A DNA stretch of 64,000 nucleotides, from contig QGVH01000011.1 of NCBI GenBank assembly GCA_003242735.1, forward strand, positions 37,583 through 101,582, written 5' to 3'. This document shows positions 17,977-26,677 of this stretch, in pieces; position 1 is the first letter of the stretch; each line of letters starts with the position of its first letter. The notes under the pieces are model-generated. The model did no database searches and was not told the origin of the DNA. It saw nothing but the letters and a program-made list of their open reading frames with translations. The stretch comes from a bacterium (GTDB lineage Bacteria; Gemmatimonadota; Gemmatimonadetes; Longimicrobiales; RSA9). The translations under genes and the position numbers were made by a program.

Positions 17977-19248
17977 ATGCGTTCGCTCTCCGGCGTCGTC
18001 CGGGTCGCGTTGCTGGTGGTGCCGCTGCTGGTCGGCGGGTGCCGTGACCGGAGCCGGGAGGCGGCCGAGGCGCGGCTCCGCGAATCGGTGGATGCGCTGC
18101 TCCCCCGCGTCGAGGCGTTGTCGGGCCTGGAGGCGCGCGCGCCGGTGAAGCTCGCGCTGCGCGACCGGGCGGAGCTCCGGGAGTACGTGGCCGCCCGGAT
18201 CGAGGAGGAGTTCCCGCCCGGGGAGCTGGAGGGGGTGGAAGGCGCCTACCGAGCCCTCGGGCTCCTCCCGGACACCCTCGATCTGCGCGCCCTGCTGCTC
18301 GACCTGCTCACCGAGCAGGTGCTGGGCTACTACGACCCTCCCACGAAGACGCTGTACCTGGTGGCCGGCGTGCCGCGGTCGGCGCTGGAGCCGGTCCTGG
18401 CGCACGAGCTGGTGCACGCGCTCCAGGACCAGCACGCGGATCTCGACGCGCTGGTCGCGCGGGAGCGGGGCAACGACCGCCAGACCGCGGCGCAGGCGGC
18501 GCTGGAGGGGCACGCCACGCTGGTCATGATGGCGCTCCTCGCGGAGCGGCAGACGGGGCGGCTGATCGACCCGACCATGCTCCCCGACCTCGGGGAGCAG
18601 CTCCGGCCGGCTCTGGAGGCGGAGAACGACCAGTTCCCGGTGTTCCGCTCGGCGCCCCGCATCCTCCGTGAGACGATGTTGTTCCCGTACGTGGAGGGCG
18701 CCAGCTTCGTGCAGGCGCTCTGGCGTGCGGCCGGGGCGGGACGGACGCCTGCGCCGCTCGATACGCTGTTGCCGCAGTCCACCGAGCAGGTCCTGCACGC
18801 CGACGAGCGGTTCATCCGCACGCGCGATGAACCGACCGAGATCGTCCTGGGCGAGGCCTCGGTAGGCGATGCCGGCGGCTGGCGGACGCTCTACGAGAAC
18901 ACGTTGGGGGAGCTCGAGCTGTCCATCCTGCTGAGCGAGCACCTGGGTGCCGGGGCGGAGCAGGCCGCCCGGGGCTGGGACGGCGACCGTTACCGTCTGC
19001 TCGAGGGCCCGGGCGGCGGGCGTGCGCTCGTCTGGTATACCGTGTGGGACGACGCGGATGCGGCGGGCCGCTTCGCGGATGCGTATCGGCGGATCCTGGA
19101 GCGGCGGGCGGAGCGCCGGCACGGCCGGGTGGAGCGGCTCGAGGTGGCGGGGCGGCCGGTGGTGCGGGTGGTCGATGCGGAAAGGGGGGTGCCGCTCGAG
19201 GCCGTTCCGGTGCCGCCGGTCGAGGCGCTCTCGGAGGCGAGCCGGTGA
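17977..19248 (+). CDS. Lipoprotein with HExxH metalloprotease-like motif
   Basis: The ATG at 17977 follows GAGGAGTGAGGG and gives a lipoprotein leader with lipobox LVGGC (Cys22). A GTG at 17965 is an alternative. The 423-residue protein contains GYYDPPTKTLYLV followed by LAHELVHALQDQ, an HELVH zinc motif at residues 143-147. A downstream ALEGHATLVM about 35 residues later could supply a third ligand. This arrangement suggests a gluzincin-type peptidase or a catalytically dead relative anchored in the periplasm. I do not recognise a named family. It sits between folK and the YbdK-like ligase gene, which gives no functional clue. Confidence 0.75.
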   Translation: MRSLSGVVRVALLVVPLLVGGCRDRSREAAEARLRESVDALLPRVEALSGLEARAPVKLALRDRAELREYVAARIEEEFPPGELEGVEGAYRALGLLPDTLDLRALLLDLLTEQVLGYYDPPTKTLYLVAGVPRSALEPVLAHELVHALQDQHADLDALVARERGNDRQTAAQAALEGHATLVMMALLAERQTGRLIDPTMLPDLGEQLRPALEAENDQFPVFRSAPRILRETMLFPYVEGASFVQALWRAAGAGRTPAPLDTLLPQSTEQVLHADERFIRTRDEPTEIVLGEASVGDAGGWRTLYENTLGELELSILLSEHLGAGAEQAARGWDGDRYRLLEGPGGGRALVWYTVWDDADAAGRFADAYRRILERRAERRHGRVERLEVAGRPVVRVVDAERGVPLEAVPVPPVEALSEASR

Positions 19249-19338
19249 CCGGCCCGCCGGAGAGTGCACGGCCGTGGCGCCTTGCTTGCTGTAGCGTCCG
19301 AGTTGCCCGTAGGATGTCCGCCGGACGGGATGGGAGAC

Positions 19339-20499
19339 ATGGGGCGAGCGAGCGGGCTGCGGGAGGCGTTCACGGTGGGGGTGGAGGAGGAGTACCAGCT
19401 CGTCGACGAGGAGGCGGGCGAGTTGCGCAGCCGCGCCCGGGACGTGCTCGCGTTCGACTGGAGCGCGGAGATCCGGGGCGAGCTCCAGGAGACGACGCTC
19501 GAGGTCGGCACACGCGTCTGTACGTCAATGGAGGCGGTGGAGCAGGAGCTCAAGCGCCTGCGCCTCCAGGTGGCTGCGACCGCGGCCGCGCACGACCTGC
19601 GGATCGTGGCGGCGGGCGTGCACCCGTTCAGTCGGTGGGAGGGCCACGAACGCAGCCGCGAGCCGCGGTACGTGCGGATCGAACGGGAGTTCGGCCGGAT
19701 CGCGCGGGACGAGCACAACTTCGGGATGCACATCCATGTGGCCGTGCCGGAGCGGTTGGACCGGATCCCGCTGCTCAACGCCGTCCGCGGGTACATTCCT
19801 CACCTCATCGCCCTGTGTTGCAGTTCGCCGTTCTACGAGGGCGAGGAGACGGGGTACGCATCGTACCGGCTGATCCTGTGGCGGCGCTGGCCGGGCAACG
19901 GCGTGCCGCCGCTGCTGGAGTCCACGGAGGAGTACCGCCGGTACGTGGACGTGCTGCTCCGGGCGCGGGCGATCCCGGATGAGCGGAGCATCTACTGGAG
20001 CGTACGCCCGCACGCGATCTACTCCACCCTCGAGTTCCGGGTGACGGACACGTGCCCGCGCGTCGAGGACGCGGCGGCGGTTGCCGCTCTGACGCGCGCC
20101 CTCGTGGTGGCGGCGGCGCTGGGGCGGCTGCCGGCGTGGGCGCCGTCCGGCTTTTCGCCCGGCGCTGCCCACGCACTGCTCGCGGAGAACGAGTGGCGAG
20201 CCGCGAGGGATGGGCTGGATGCGTGGCTCGTCGCGCCGGATGCGGCGGGCGCGCGCGTGCCGGTGCGGGAGGCGATTCGCGAGCTCGTGGACCACGTCGC
20301 GCCTGTCCTCGATTCCCTCGGCGATGGTGCGGCGCTCGAGCGCATCGATGCGTTGCTCGAGCGAGGCAACGGGGCGGACCGGATGCGGAAGGTGTATCGC
20401 GACTCCGGCGATCTGGGCGTGGTGGTCCGCTGGTTGGCGAGCGAGACGCTGCTGGGTATAGGGCTGGACCGGCGACGTACGCAGAGGGGGGCGGCATGA
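19339..20499 (+). CDS. Carboxylate-amine ligase, YbdK/GCS2 family
   Basis: This 386-residue ATP-grasp-like ligase belongs to the glutamate-cysteine ligase type 2 family. The signature FTVGVEEEYQLVD opens the fold. GELQETTLEVGTRVC and HNFGMHIHVAVP carry the metal and substrate residues, and SIYWSVRPH lies further on. YbdK members show weak glutamate-cysteine ligase activity and their physiological product is uncertain. The ATG at 19339 is chosen because a GGGATGGGAG stretch precedes it and homologues start shortly before the FTVGVEEEY motif. The ATG at 19330 is a close alternative. The stop overlaps the next gene by 4 nt. Confidence 0.9.
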   Translation: MGRASGLREAFTVGVEEEYQLVDEEAGELRSRARDVLAFDWSAEIRGELQETTLEVGTRVCTSMEAVEQELKRLRLQVAATAAAHDLRIVAAGVHPFSRWEGHERSREPRYVRIEREFGRIARDEHNFGMHIHVAVPERLDRIPLLNAVRGYIPHLIALCCSSPFYEGEETGYASYRLILWRRWPGNGVPPLLESTEEYRRYVDVLLRARAIPDERSIYWSVRPHAIYSTLEFRVTDTCPRVEDAAAVAALTRALVVAAALGRLPAWAPSGFSPGAAHALLAENEWRAARDGLDAWLVAPDAAGARVPVREAIRELVDHVAPVLDSLGDGAALERIDALLERGNGADRMRKVYRDSGDLGVVVRWLASETLLGIGLDRRRTQRGAA

Positions 20500-20714
20500 A
20501 CCTCGGTGTGCTCGCACGCGTCGCGATCGTCGCCGGCGTCGTCCTCCTGGTGCTCGGGGTGGTGTTGCTGCTGGTCGACCACTTCGGCCTGCGCCGGCTG
20601 CCCGGCGACATTGTCTGGGAGCGCGGGCCCGTGCGGGTCTACGTGCCGCTTGGGCTCATGCTGCTCCTGAGTCTGATCCTGACCCTGCTGCTGAACCTGA
20701 TCTTCCGTCGCTGA
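20496..20714 (+). CDS. DUF2905-type small membrane protein
   Basis: This 72-residue protein has two hydrophobic segments (residues about 5-27 and 48-68) around LRRLPGDIVWERG, the conserved centre of the DUF2905 family. It is an inner-membrane protein of unknown role. The ATG overlaps the stop of the ligase gene as ATGA, after a GAGGGGGG ribosome site. aroB begins 12 nt later. Confidence 0.88.
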   Translation: MNLGVLARVAIVAGVVLLVLGVVLLLVDHFGLRRLPGDIVWERGPVRVYVPLGLMLLLSLILTLLLNLIFRR

Positions 20715-20725
20715 GGCCGCCACCC

Positions 20726-21865
20726 GTGGCAACGATCCCCATCGCGGTGCCGGGAACGCCGCCGACGCGGTACGACGTGGTCGTGGAGCCAGGCGCCCTG
20801 TCACGCCTGGGGATGTTGGTGACCGCGGCCGCCCCGGCGGCGCGCTACGCGGTGCTGGCGGACGAGCGCGTGGCGCGCCTCTACGGCGACGTCGTGTGCA
20901 CAGCCCTCGCGCGAGCGGGTGCCCGCGCGGATCTGGTCCCGTTCGCGGCGGGCGAGGCGCGCAAGACGGTGGCGACGTGGGCGGAGCTGTGCGATGCGCT
21001 GGTCCGGCTCGGCGTGGGCCGCGACGGGTGCATCATCGCCCTGGGCGGGGGCGTGACGGGCGATGTGGCGGGCTTCGTCGCGGCGACGTACCTGCGGGGC
21101 ATTGATTTCGTCCAGGTGCCGACGACGCTGCTCGCCATGGTGGACGCCTCGGTGGGCGGCAAGACGGGCGTGGACACGCCTGCGGGCAAGAACCTGGTGG
21201 GCGCATTCCACCAGCCCCGGCTGGTCGTGGCGGACCCGGATGTCCTGGCCTCGTTGCCCGAGGCCGAGCTGCGCGCAGGCCTGGTGGAGGCCGTCAAGCA
21301 CGGCGTGATCGCGGACGCCGCGTACCTGGAGCGAACGGTCCGTGACGCGGCGGCGATCCTGCGCCGCGACGCCGCCGTGCTCGGCGCGCTGGTCGCCCGC
21401 TCGGTGGAGATCAAGGCGGAGGTGGTGGCAGAGGACCCCCGGGAGGCGGGGCGCCGCGCCACGCTGAACTTCGGCCACACCATCGGGCATGCGCTCGAGG
21501 CGCTGAGCGGCTACGAGTTGTCGCACGGGTACGCGGTCGCGGCGGGCATGGTGGCCGAGGCGACGATCGGCGAGGCCGTGGGCGTGACGGCGCCCGGCAC
21601 TGCTTCGGCGATCCGGGAAGCGCTCGGCGCCCTCGGGGTGCCGACGGCGTGGCCGGAGTGGGCCGCGCCGGACGCCGTGCTGGCCCGGAGCCGCCACGAC
21701 AAGAAGGTGCGTGCCGGGCAGGTCCGGTACTCCCTGGTGGCCCGGGTAGGTGAGGCGGCGCGCACGGCCGACGGCGCCTGGACCCACCCGGTTCCGGACA
21801 CCGTTGCGGCGCAGGCGCTGGCGTCGCTGGCCCGCGCAACGCCCTTCCGGCTCGGGGGTATGTAG
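20726..21865 (+). CDS. aroB: 3-dehydroquinate synthase
   Basis: This is the second enzyme of the shikimate pathway, converting DAHP to 3-dehydroquinate with NAD+ and a divalent metal. The 379-residue protein carries the NAD loop GGGVTGDVAGF, PTTLLAMVDASVGGKTGVD, and GKNLVGAFHQP with the Lys and Asn active-site residues. EAVKHGVI and NFGHTIGHALE supply zinc ligands. The start is GTG with a weak ribosome site. It is the last gene before the promoter at 21881 and shares the strand and spacing of the folK run. Confidence 0.96.
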   Translation: MATIPIAVPGTPPTRYDVVVEPGALSRLGMLVTAAAPAARYAVLADERVARLYGDVVCTALARAGARADLVPFAAGEARKTVATWAELCDALVRLGVGRDGCIIALGGGVTGDVAGFVAATYLRGIDFVQVPTTLLAMVDASVGGKTGVDTPAGKNLVGAFHQPRLVVADPDVLASLPEAELRAGLVEAVKHGVIADAAYLERTVRDAAAILRRDAAVLGALVARSVEIKAEVVAEDPREAGRRATLNFGHTIGHALEALSGYELSHGYAVAAGMVAEATIGEAVGVTAPGTASAIREALGALGVPTAWPEWAAPDAVLARSRHDKKVRAGQVRYSLVARVGEAARTADGAWTHPVPDTVAAQALASLARATPFRLGGM

Positions 21866-21880
21866 TTACGGGACTATGGT

Positions 21881-21909
21881 TTGACGCCGTCCGGGGACCC
21901 GGCTATGTT
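21881..21909 (+). promoter_or_regulatory. Near-consensus sigma-70 promoter for the acyl-CoA synthetase
   Basis: TTGACG (21881-21886), a 17-nt spacer and TATGTT (21904-21909) give one of the best promoter matches in the window. It starts 16 nt after the aroB stop and predicts a 5' UTR of about 67 nt. Confidence 0.7.
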
Positions 21910-21982
21910 TGTGGCGGCCGGGAACGGAAGTCCGCACCGAGTTCCGGGCGGACGGCGAGGAGTGAATCCCGACGGAGGCGGA

Positions 21983-23584
21983 ATGGCGCTCGCGGAGCGC
22001 TTCGGTGGCCGGTCGGTGGCCCAGGCGTTGGAGCTGCGGGCCGCGGAGGATCCGGACCGCACCTTCCTGATCTACGGCGGCCGCCGGCTCACGTACGGGC
22101 AGGTGGAGGAGCGTGCCGCGGCTCTGGCGGCGGCACTGCACGAGTTGGGGATCGAACGGGGCGACCGCATCGCGCTGGACCTGCCCAACTGGCCCGAGTT
22201 CGTCATCTCGACCTTCGCGGCGGCAAAGCTGGGCGCGGTCATCGTTCCGCTGAATCCGCACTACACCGTGCCCGAGTTGCAGTACATGCTGCGCCACTCG
22301 GAAGCGGCCGTTGTAGTCTGTGCGGAGAACTTCAACGGGACGGACTACCTCCAGCTCTTCGAGGGCTTCCTCGCCACGCTCCCCGATCTGCAGTACGTGG
22401 TGACGGTGGGGGAGGAAGACCTCTGGTACGACGACCGGATCTATCAGTTCGAGGACCTGCTCTCGAGCGGGCAGGGTCGTGAGTTCCCGGCGCCGGTCAT
22501 CGACCCGGAGGAAGACGTCTTCGCCATCCTCTACACCTCCGGTACGATGGGGAAGCCGAAGGGGGTGGCGCTGACGCACCGCAACCTGCTGCATACGGCC
22601 GCCCAGACCGTCGAGGCGATCGGACTCGGCCCCGATGACGTGGTGTTCGGCGTGACGACGATCTTCCACGTCTTCGGCCTGGGGCCCGGCTTGCTCGGCA
22701 CGATGATGGCCGGCGCATCGCTGGTGCTCCAGGAGCAGTTCGACCCCGCAGGAGCGCTCGAGTTGATCGAGCGGCACCGCGTGACGGTCCACTACGGCGT
22801 GCCGACGGTCTTCATCCAGGAGCTGCGCGAGCCGGGGCTGCGGCGCCACGACCTGTCCTCGCTGCGGGCCGGCATCGTGGCCGGCGCGCCCATCGGGGAC
22901 GAGCTGGTGCGGCGCATCCGCAAGGAGTTGTGTCCGGGGCTCCAGGTCGCGTACTCCCTGACGGAAACGGCGTCCACCGTCTCGATCACACGGGCGGACG
23001 ACCCGATGGAGAAGCAGATTTTCACCGTCGGCCGGCCGCTGCCGGGAACCGAGGTCCGGATCGTGGACGTGGACGGGACGCCGTTGCCCGTCGAGAGTCT
23101 CGGCGAGATCGCGGTGCGCGGACCGGGCGTGATGCGTGGGTACTACCGGCAGCCCGGCGAGACCTCGCAGGTCATCGACCGGGAGGGCTTCTTCCTGACC
23201 GGCGACCTGGGAATGATCGACGACGAGGGGTACATCCACATCGTCGGTCGACGGAAGGAGCTGATCATCCGCGGCGGGTTCAACGTCTACCCGCGGGAGG
23301 TGGAGGACAGACTGCAGGCGCACCCCGCGGTGCTGGACGTGGCCGTGGTCGGCGTGCCGGACGAAGTGTTGGGCGAAGCGGTGTGCGCGTGCGTGGTGCC
23401 GGTCGAGGGCGCGATCGTCACCGGGGAGGAACTCAAGGAGTGGTGCCGGGGCGCGCTCGCGGAATACAAGGTCCCGGACAAAGTCCGCTTCCTCGATGCG
23501 TTGCCGCTGACGGGGAGCGGCAAGGTGAGGCGCGTCGAGCTCGCGCGCATGATGAGCGCGGCCGAGTCCAGCCGACGCACCTGA
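21983..23584 (+). CDS. Long-chain acyl-CoA synthetase (AMP-forming)
   Basis: This 533-residue member of the ANL adenylating superfamily has [18 protein letters not shown] as the P-loop-like AMP motif and YSLTETAS as motif A5. TGDLGMID and [20 protein letters not shown] form the hinge region, and TGSGKVRR holds the catalytic Lys near the C-terminus. It activates a fatty or aryl acid to its CoA thioester. The start at 21983 (MALAERF) follows GGAGGCGG. The 34 residues encoded upstream in frame overlap the promoter and are not translated in this view. Together with etfBA and the ETF:quinone oxidoreductase it fits fatty-acid degradation, though the exact acid is not determined. Confidence 0.93.
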   Translation: MALAERFGGRSVAQALELRAAEDPDRTFLIYGGRRLTYGQVEERAAALAAALHELGIERGDRIALDLPNWPEFVISTFAAAKLGAVIVPLNPHYTVPELQYMLRHSEAAVVVCAENFNGTDYLQLFEGFLATLPDLQYVVTVGEEDLWYDDRIYQFEDLLSSGQGREFPAPVIDPEEDVFAILYTSGTMGKPKGVALTHRNLLHTAAQTVEAIGLGPDDVVFGVTTIFHVFGLGPGLLGTMMAGASLVLQEQFDPAGALELIERHRVTVHYGVPTVFIQELREPGLRRHDLSSLRAGIVAGAPIGDELVRRIRKELCPGLQVAYSLTETASTVSITRADDPMEKQIFTVGRPLPGTEVRIVDVDGTPLPVESLGEIAVRGPGVMRGYYRQPGETSQVIDREGFFLTGDLGMIDDEGYIHIVGRRKELIIRGGFNVYPREVEDRLQAHPAVLDVAVVGVPDEVLGEAVCACVVPVEGAIVTGEELKEWCRGALAEYKVPDKVRFLDALPLTGSGKVRRVELARMMSAAESSRRT

Positions 23585-23677
23585 TGCAGGATCCCGCCTC
23601 GCCAGCGGCCCGCTGTCCGGCTCGGGCGCTCGCGAGGCGGACTCGAATGGGTGGTCGCGAGACTCCTCCGCCGTTCG

Positions 23678-23699
23678 GCGGGACCGCCGAAGGTCCCGC
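23678..23699 (+). terminator. Hairpin between acyl-CoA synthetase and NYN gene
   Basis: GCGGGACC (23678-23685) pairs with GGTCCCGC (23692-23699) over a 6-nt loop. It lies 25 nt before the next start and has no T-run. It could terminate the upstream transcript or structure the 5' UTR of the next gene. Confidence 0.4.
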
Positions 23700-23723
23700 G
23701 CGACGGGGAGGGGCCTCGCAAGT

Positions 23724-26051
23724 GTGAACGTGAACCACGCGAGGCAAATGGCTGCTCAGTTCGCCCGGGCCCCGCATCAGGGGCACCTGGCCACGCCGGC
23801 GCAGAATGCGCCGAACGCTGCGCTCCTCATCGACTTCGACAACGTGACGATGGGGATCCGCAGCGACCTGTCGAAGGAACTCAAGAAGCTACTCAACAGC
23901 GACATCATCAAGGGGAAAGTCACGGTCCAGCGTGCGTACGCGGACTGGCGACGCTATCCCCAGTACATTGTCCCGCTCAGCGAAGCATCGGTCGATCTGA
24001 TCTTCGCTCCCGCCCACGGCAGCTCGAAGAAGAACGCGACGGACATCCGTCTCGCCATCGACGCGCTCGAGCTGGTGTTCACCCGGCCCGAGATCGGGAC
24101 GTTCATCCTGATCTCCGGCGACAGCGACTTCAGCAGCCTCGTGCTGAAGTTGAAGGAGTACGGCAAGTACGTCATCGGGGTGGGCATCCGGGAGTCCAGC
24201 TCGGACCTGCTGGTGCAGAACTGTGATGAGTACTACTCGTACTCCGCGCTCTCCGGCCTGGTCCGGGCGGGCGAGGACGTGCCGTCCGCGAGCGAGGATC
24301 CGTGGGTCCTGGTGGACCGGGCGGTGCGGCAGATGGCGGAGCGAGGCGACGTGATGCGTTCGGATCGGCTCAAGCAGGTGATGATTGAGCTGGATCCGAG
24401 CTTCGACGAGCGTACGCTGGGCTACAGCAAGTTCAGCAAGTTCCTGATCGAGGCCGCGAACCGCGGCTGCCTGCGGCTGCGCAAGCTCGAGAACGGGCAG
24501 TACGAGGTCGCTCCGGCCGACACCGAGGTCGAAGAGCCGGCCCACGAGGAGGAGGAGCAGGCCGCGCCGCGGGCGCGGCGCGAGGAGGGCTCGCGTCGCG
24601 GGCGTCGCGACCGGGAGGAGCGCGCGGCGCAGCGCGAGCGTGAGCGCGAGGAGAGGCCGTCCCGCCGCGAGCGGGCCGAGCGTGTGGCGGCCGATCAAGC
24701 GCCGGTTGCCGCTGCGTCGCAGGCGGCCGCGCCGGCTCCCTCGGTTCCGGCCGCCGAAGCGCAGGATCCGGCGGAGGCGTTGCGCGCGGCGTATGAGCTG
24801 CTCCGGCGCGCGGTCGAGGGGCTGGTGCGGCGTCCCGGCGAGGCGGTGCGCGACTCGGATGTGAAGCGTCGGATGCTCGAGCTCCAGCCGGGTTGGGACG
24901 AGTCGGCGCTGGGCTTCAGCAAGTTCAGCCGGTTCCTGCGTCAGGCCCACGACATGGAGATCGTGGACCTGCGCAAGACGGACAACGGTGGCTACGAGGT
25001 GGCGCCATCGTCCCGTGGCCGGGTCGCTGCTACGGTGAGCGGCGCCGCCGAGCCGACCGCCCGTGGCGAGCGCGGCGCGGACCGCGCGGCGTCCCGGAGC
25101 CGGCGGGAGTCGGCGAAGCAGAAGGAGGCGCCGGCCGGCAGGCGTGAAGCGGCGAGTGCCGAGCCCGTCGCGGCCGTGAAGGAGGAGCCCGCGGCGGCTG
25201 GCGAGCCGGAGGCCACGGCCGTCGAGACGCCTGCGGCCGCGCAGGCGGTCCGGACGCCCGTGAGCACCGTGCCGGTGCCGGGCGTGCTGCGGTTCCGTCG
25301 CGGCACCCGCGGGCGTAGCCTGGTGCTGGCCGCTCCGCCGCCGGTGCTCGCCGGCCAGACCGTTCCGCTGGTGGAGGAGCGGAACGGCGCGACGCCGCCG
25401 GAGGAGTCGGCGCCTGCGGCGGACGCTGCGGCCGAGGCGCGGAAGGCGGCGGAGGCGTCGTCGCCCGAGCGCGCCGAGCCGAGGGCGGAGCAGCGGTCCT
25501 CGCGCAGCCGCCGTGGCGCGCGGAAGGCACGCCAGGAGGCGCCAGCGCCGACGGCTGCCGGGGAGCCCGCTGCGGGAACGGCGCCGACCGCGGAGGCCGC
25601 GGTCGTCAGTGCGGCGCCGGCGGGGGAGTCGTTCCCGACCGATCCCGCGGCCGTTATCGCGCGGCTCAGCTCCTACAAGGGCGTGGGTCGGAAGACGGCG
25701 GAGGCGCTGATCGAAGCGCTGGGCGCCGAGAACGTGTTCCCGACGCTGCGGGACGCGCCGGACCGCATCCGTGAGGTGTTGGGCGGTCGGCGCGCCGAGC
25801 GGCTGATCGCGGCGTGGCAGGCGGAGGCCAGCGCCGCTGTCGCGAGGACGGCGGCGACGGCCGAGCCGGCGGCAGCCGCCCCGGCGGAGGCCGCGGAGAC
25901 CACGGTGACGGTCGCGGAACCCGCCGCGGCCGGGGAAGCCGCGGCACCGGCAGGGGCCAGGAAGCGCGCGCGCGGCCGTCGCGGCGGGCGCCGTGCCGGC
26001 CGGCGGGGCAAGAGCACGGCGAACGACGCCGTGGCCGCTGGCGGCGCTTGA
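23724..26051 (+). CDS. NYN/LabA-like nuclease-fold protein with two OST-HTH (LOTUS) domains and HhH
   Basis: The protein has 775 residues. About 30-175 form a NYN (PIN-like) domain with LIDFDNV near the N-terminus and FILISGDSDFS near residue 135. The clustered acidic residues fit Mg-dependent RNA cleavage. Two OST-HTH/LOTUS-like domains (about 190-265 and 352-425) share LGYSKFSKFL and LGFSKFSRFL, indicating internal duplication. Long Ala/Glu/Arg/Pro-rich linkers follow. Near 640-700 SYKGVGRKTAEALIEALG is a helix-hairpin-helix, and the end is a basic RGRRGGRRAGRRGK tail. This suggests RNA (or DNA) binding and processing. The GTG at 23724 lies 10 nt after GGGGAGGGG; the ATG at 23748 is an alternative. 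The stop overlaps the glycosylase start (TTGA). Confidence 0.85.
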   Translation: MNVNHARQMAAQFARAPHQGHLATPAQNAPNAALLIDFDNVTMGIRSDLSKELKKLLNSDIIKGKVTVQRAYADWRRYPQYIVPLSEASVDLIFAPAHGSSKKNATDIRLAIDALELVFTRPEIGTFILISGDSDFSSLVLKLKEYGKYVIGVGIRESSSDLLVQNCDEYYSYSALSGLVRAGEDVPSASEDPWVLVDRAVRQMAERGDVMRSDRLKQVMIELDPSFDERTLGYSKFSKFLIEAANRGCLRLRKLENGQYEVAPADTEVEEPAHEEEEQAAPRARREEGSRRGRRDREERAAQREREREERPSRRERAERVAADQAPVAAASQAAAPAPSVPAAEAQDPAEALRAAYELLRRAVEGLVRRPGEAVRDSDVKRRMLELQPGWDESALGFSKFSRFLRQAHDMEIVDLRKTDNGGYEVAPSSRGRVAATVSGAAEPTARGERGADRAASRSRRESAKQKEAPAGRREAASAEPVAAVKEEPAAAGEPEATAVETPAAAQAVRTPVSTVPVPGVLRFRRGTRGRSLVLAAPPPVLAGQTVPLVEERNGATPPEESAPAADAAAEARKAAEASSPERAEPRAEQRSSRSRRGARKARQEAPAPTAAGEPAAGTAPTAEAAVVSAAPAGESFPTDPAAVIARLSSYKGVGRKTAEALIEALGAENVFPTLRDAPDRIREVLGGRRAERLIAAWQAEASAAVARTAATAEPAAAAPAEAAETTVTVAEPAAAGEAAAPAGARKRARGRRGGRRAGRRGKSTANDAVAAGGA

Positions 26052-26677
26052 GCGGGCGTCCCGCGCTCCGGCCGCTCCCGCCGGACTTCTATGCCCGCGC
26101 CGCCGACGAGGTGGCGCGCGATCTCCTGGGCGCCGTCCTGGTTTCGACCGTGGGCGGCGCCCTCGTGTCGGGGCGCATCGTCGAGACCGAGGCGTATCTC
26201 GGCCCGCACGACCCGGCGTCGCACGCCGCCGAGCGGATCGGCCGCACGGCGCGCAACGCGGCCATGTTCGGCCCGCCCGGCATCGCCTACGTCTACCGGA
26301 TCTACGGGCTGCACTGGTGCCTCAACGCGGTGACCGGCGAGGAGGGGTACCCCGCGGCTGTCCTGATCCGCGCCCTCGAGCCGCTGCACGGCATCGAGGT
26401 GATGCGGCGGCGACGCCGGCGGGGGCGGGCTCCCGCTGGGAACGCTGGCGTGCGCCCGGAACGCGAGCTGACCGCCGGGCCCGCACGCCTCGCCGAGGCG
26501 CTGGCGATCGACGGGTCGCTGAACGGCCACCCGCTCCAGGATCCGCCCCTCGTGCTGGCCGCGGGCGAGCCGGTGCACCCCGCCGAGGTCGAGGCCGCGC
26601 CGCGCATTGGTGTGACGCGGGCCGCGGACTGGCCGCTGCGCTTCTTCATCCGAGGCAACCCATGGGTTTCCCGTTGA
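26048..26677 (+). CDS. DNA-3-methyladenine glycosylase, AAG/Mpg family
   Basis: This 209-residue base-excision repair enzyme removes alkylated purines. The N-terminal block LPPDFYARAADEVARDLLGA is typical. IVETEAYLGPHDPASHA holds the catalytic Glu, and GIAYVYRIYGLHWCLN and AVLIRALEP are conserved. No ATG fits the N-terminus. The frame has a TTG at 26048 that overlaps the NYN stop as TTGA, giving the usual family length, so I take TTG as the start and infer coupling to the NYN gene. The C-terminus overlaps the next start by 16 nt. A DNA-repair gene coupled to the NYN/OST-HTH gene hints at a shared nucleic-acid role, but this is only context. Confidence 0.92.
   Translation: MSGRPALRPLPPDFYARAADEVARDLLGAVLVSTVGGALVSGRIVETEAYLGPHDPASHAAERIGRTARNAAMFGPPGIAYVYRIYGLHWCLNAVTGEEGYPAAVLIRALEPLHGIEVMRRRRRRGRAPAGNAGVRPERELTAGPARLAEALAIDGSLNGHPLQDPPLVLAAGEPVHPAEVEAAPRIGVTRAADWPLRFFIRGNPWVSR

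Noticed and set aside
21910..21982. Possible riboswitch in the 5' UTR of the acyl-CoA synthetase
   Set aside because: Only a 6-bp stem (GTCCGC/GCGGAC) was found, and no known aptamer core could be recognised.
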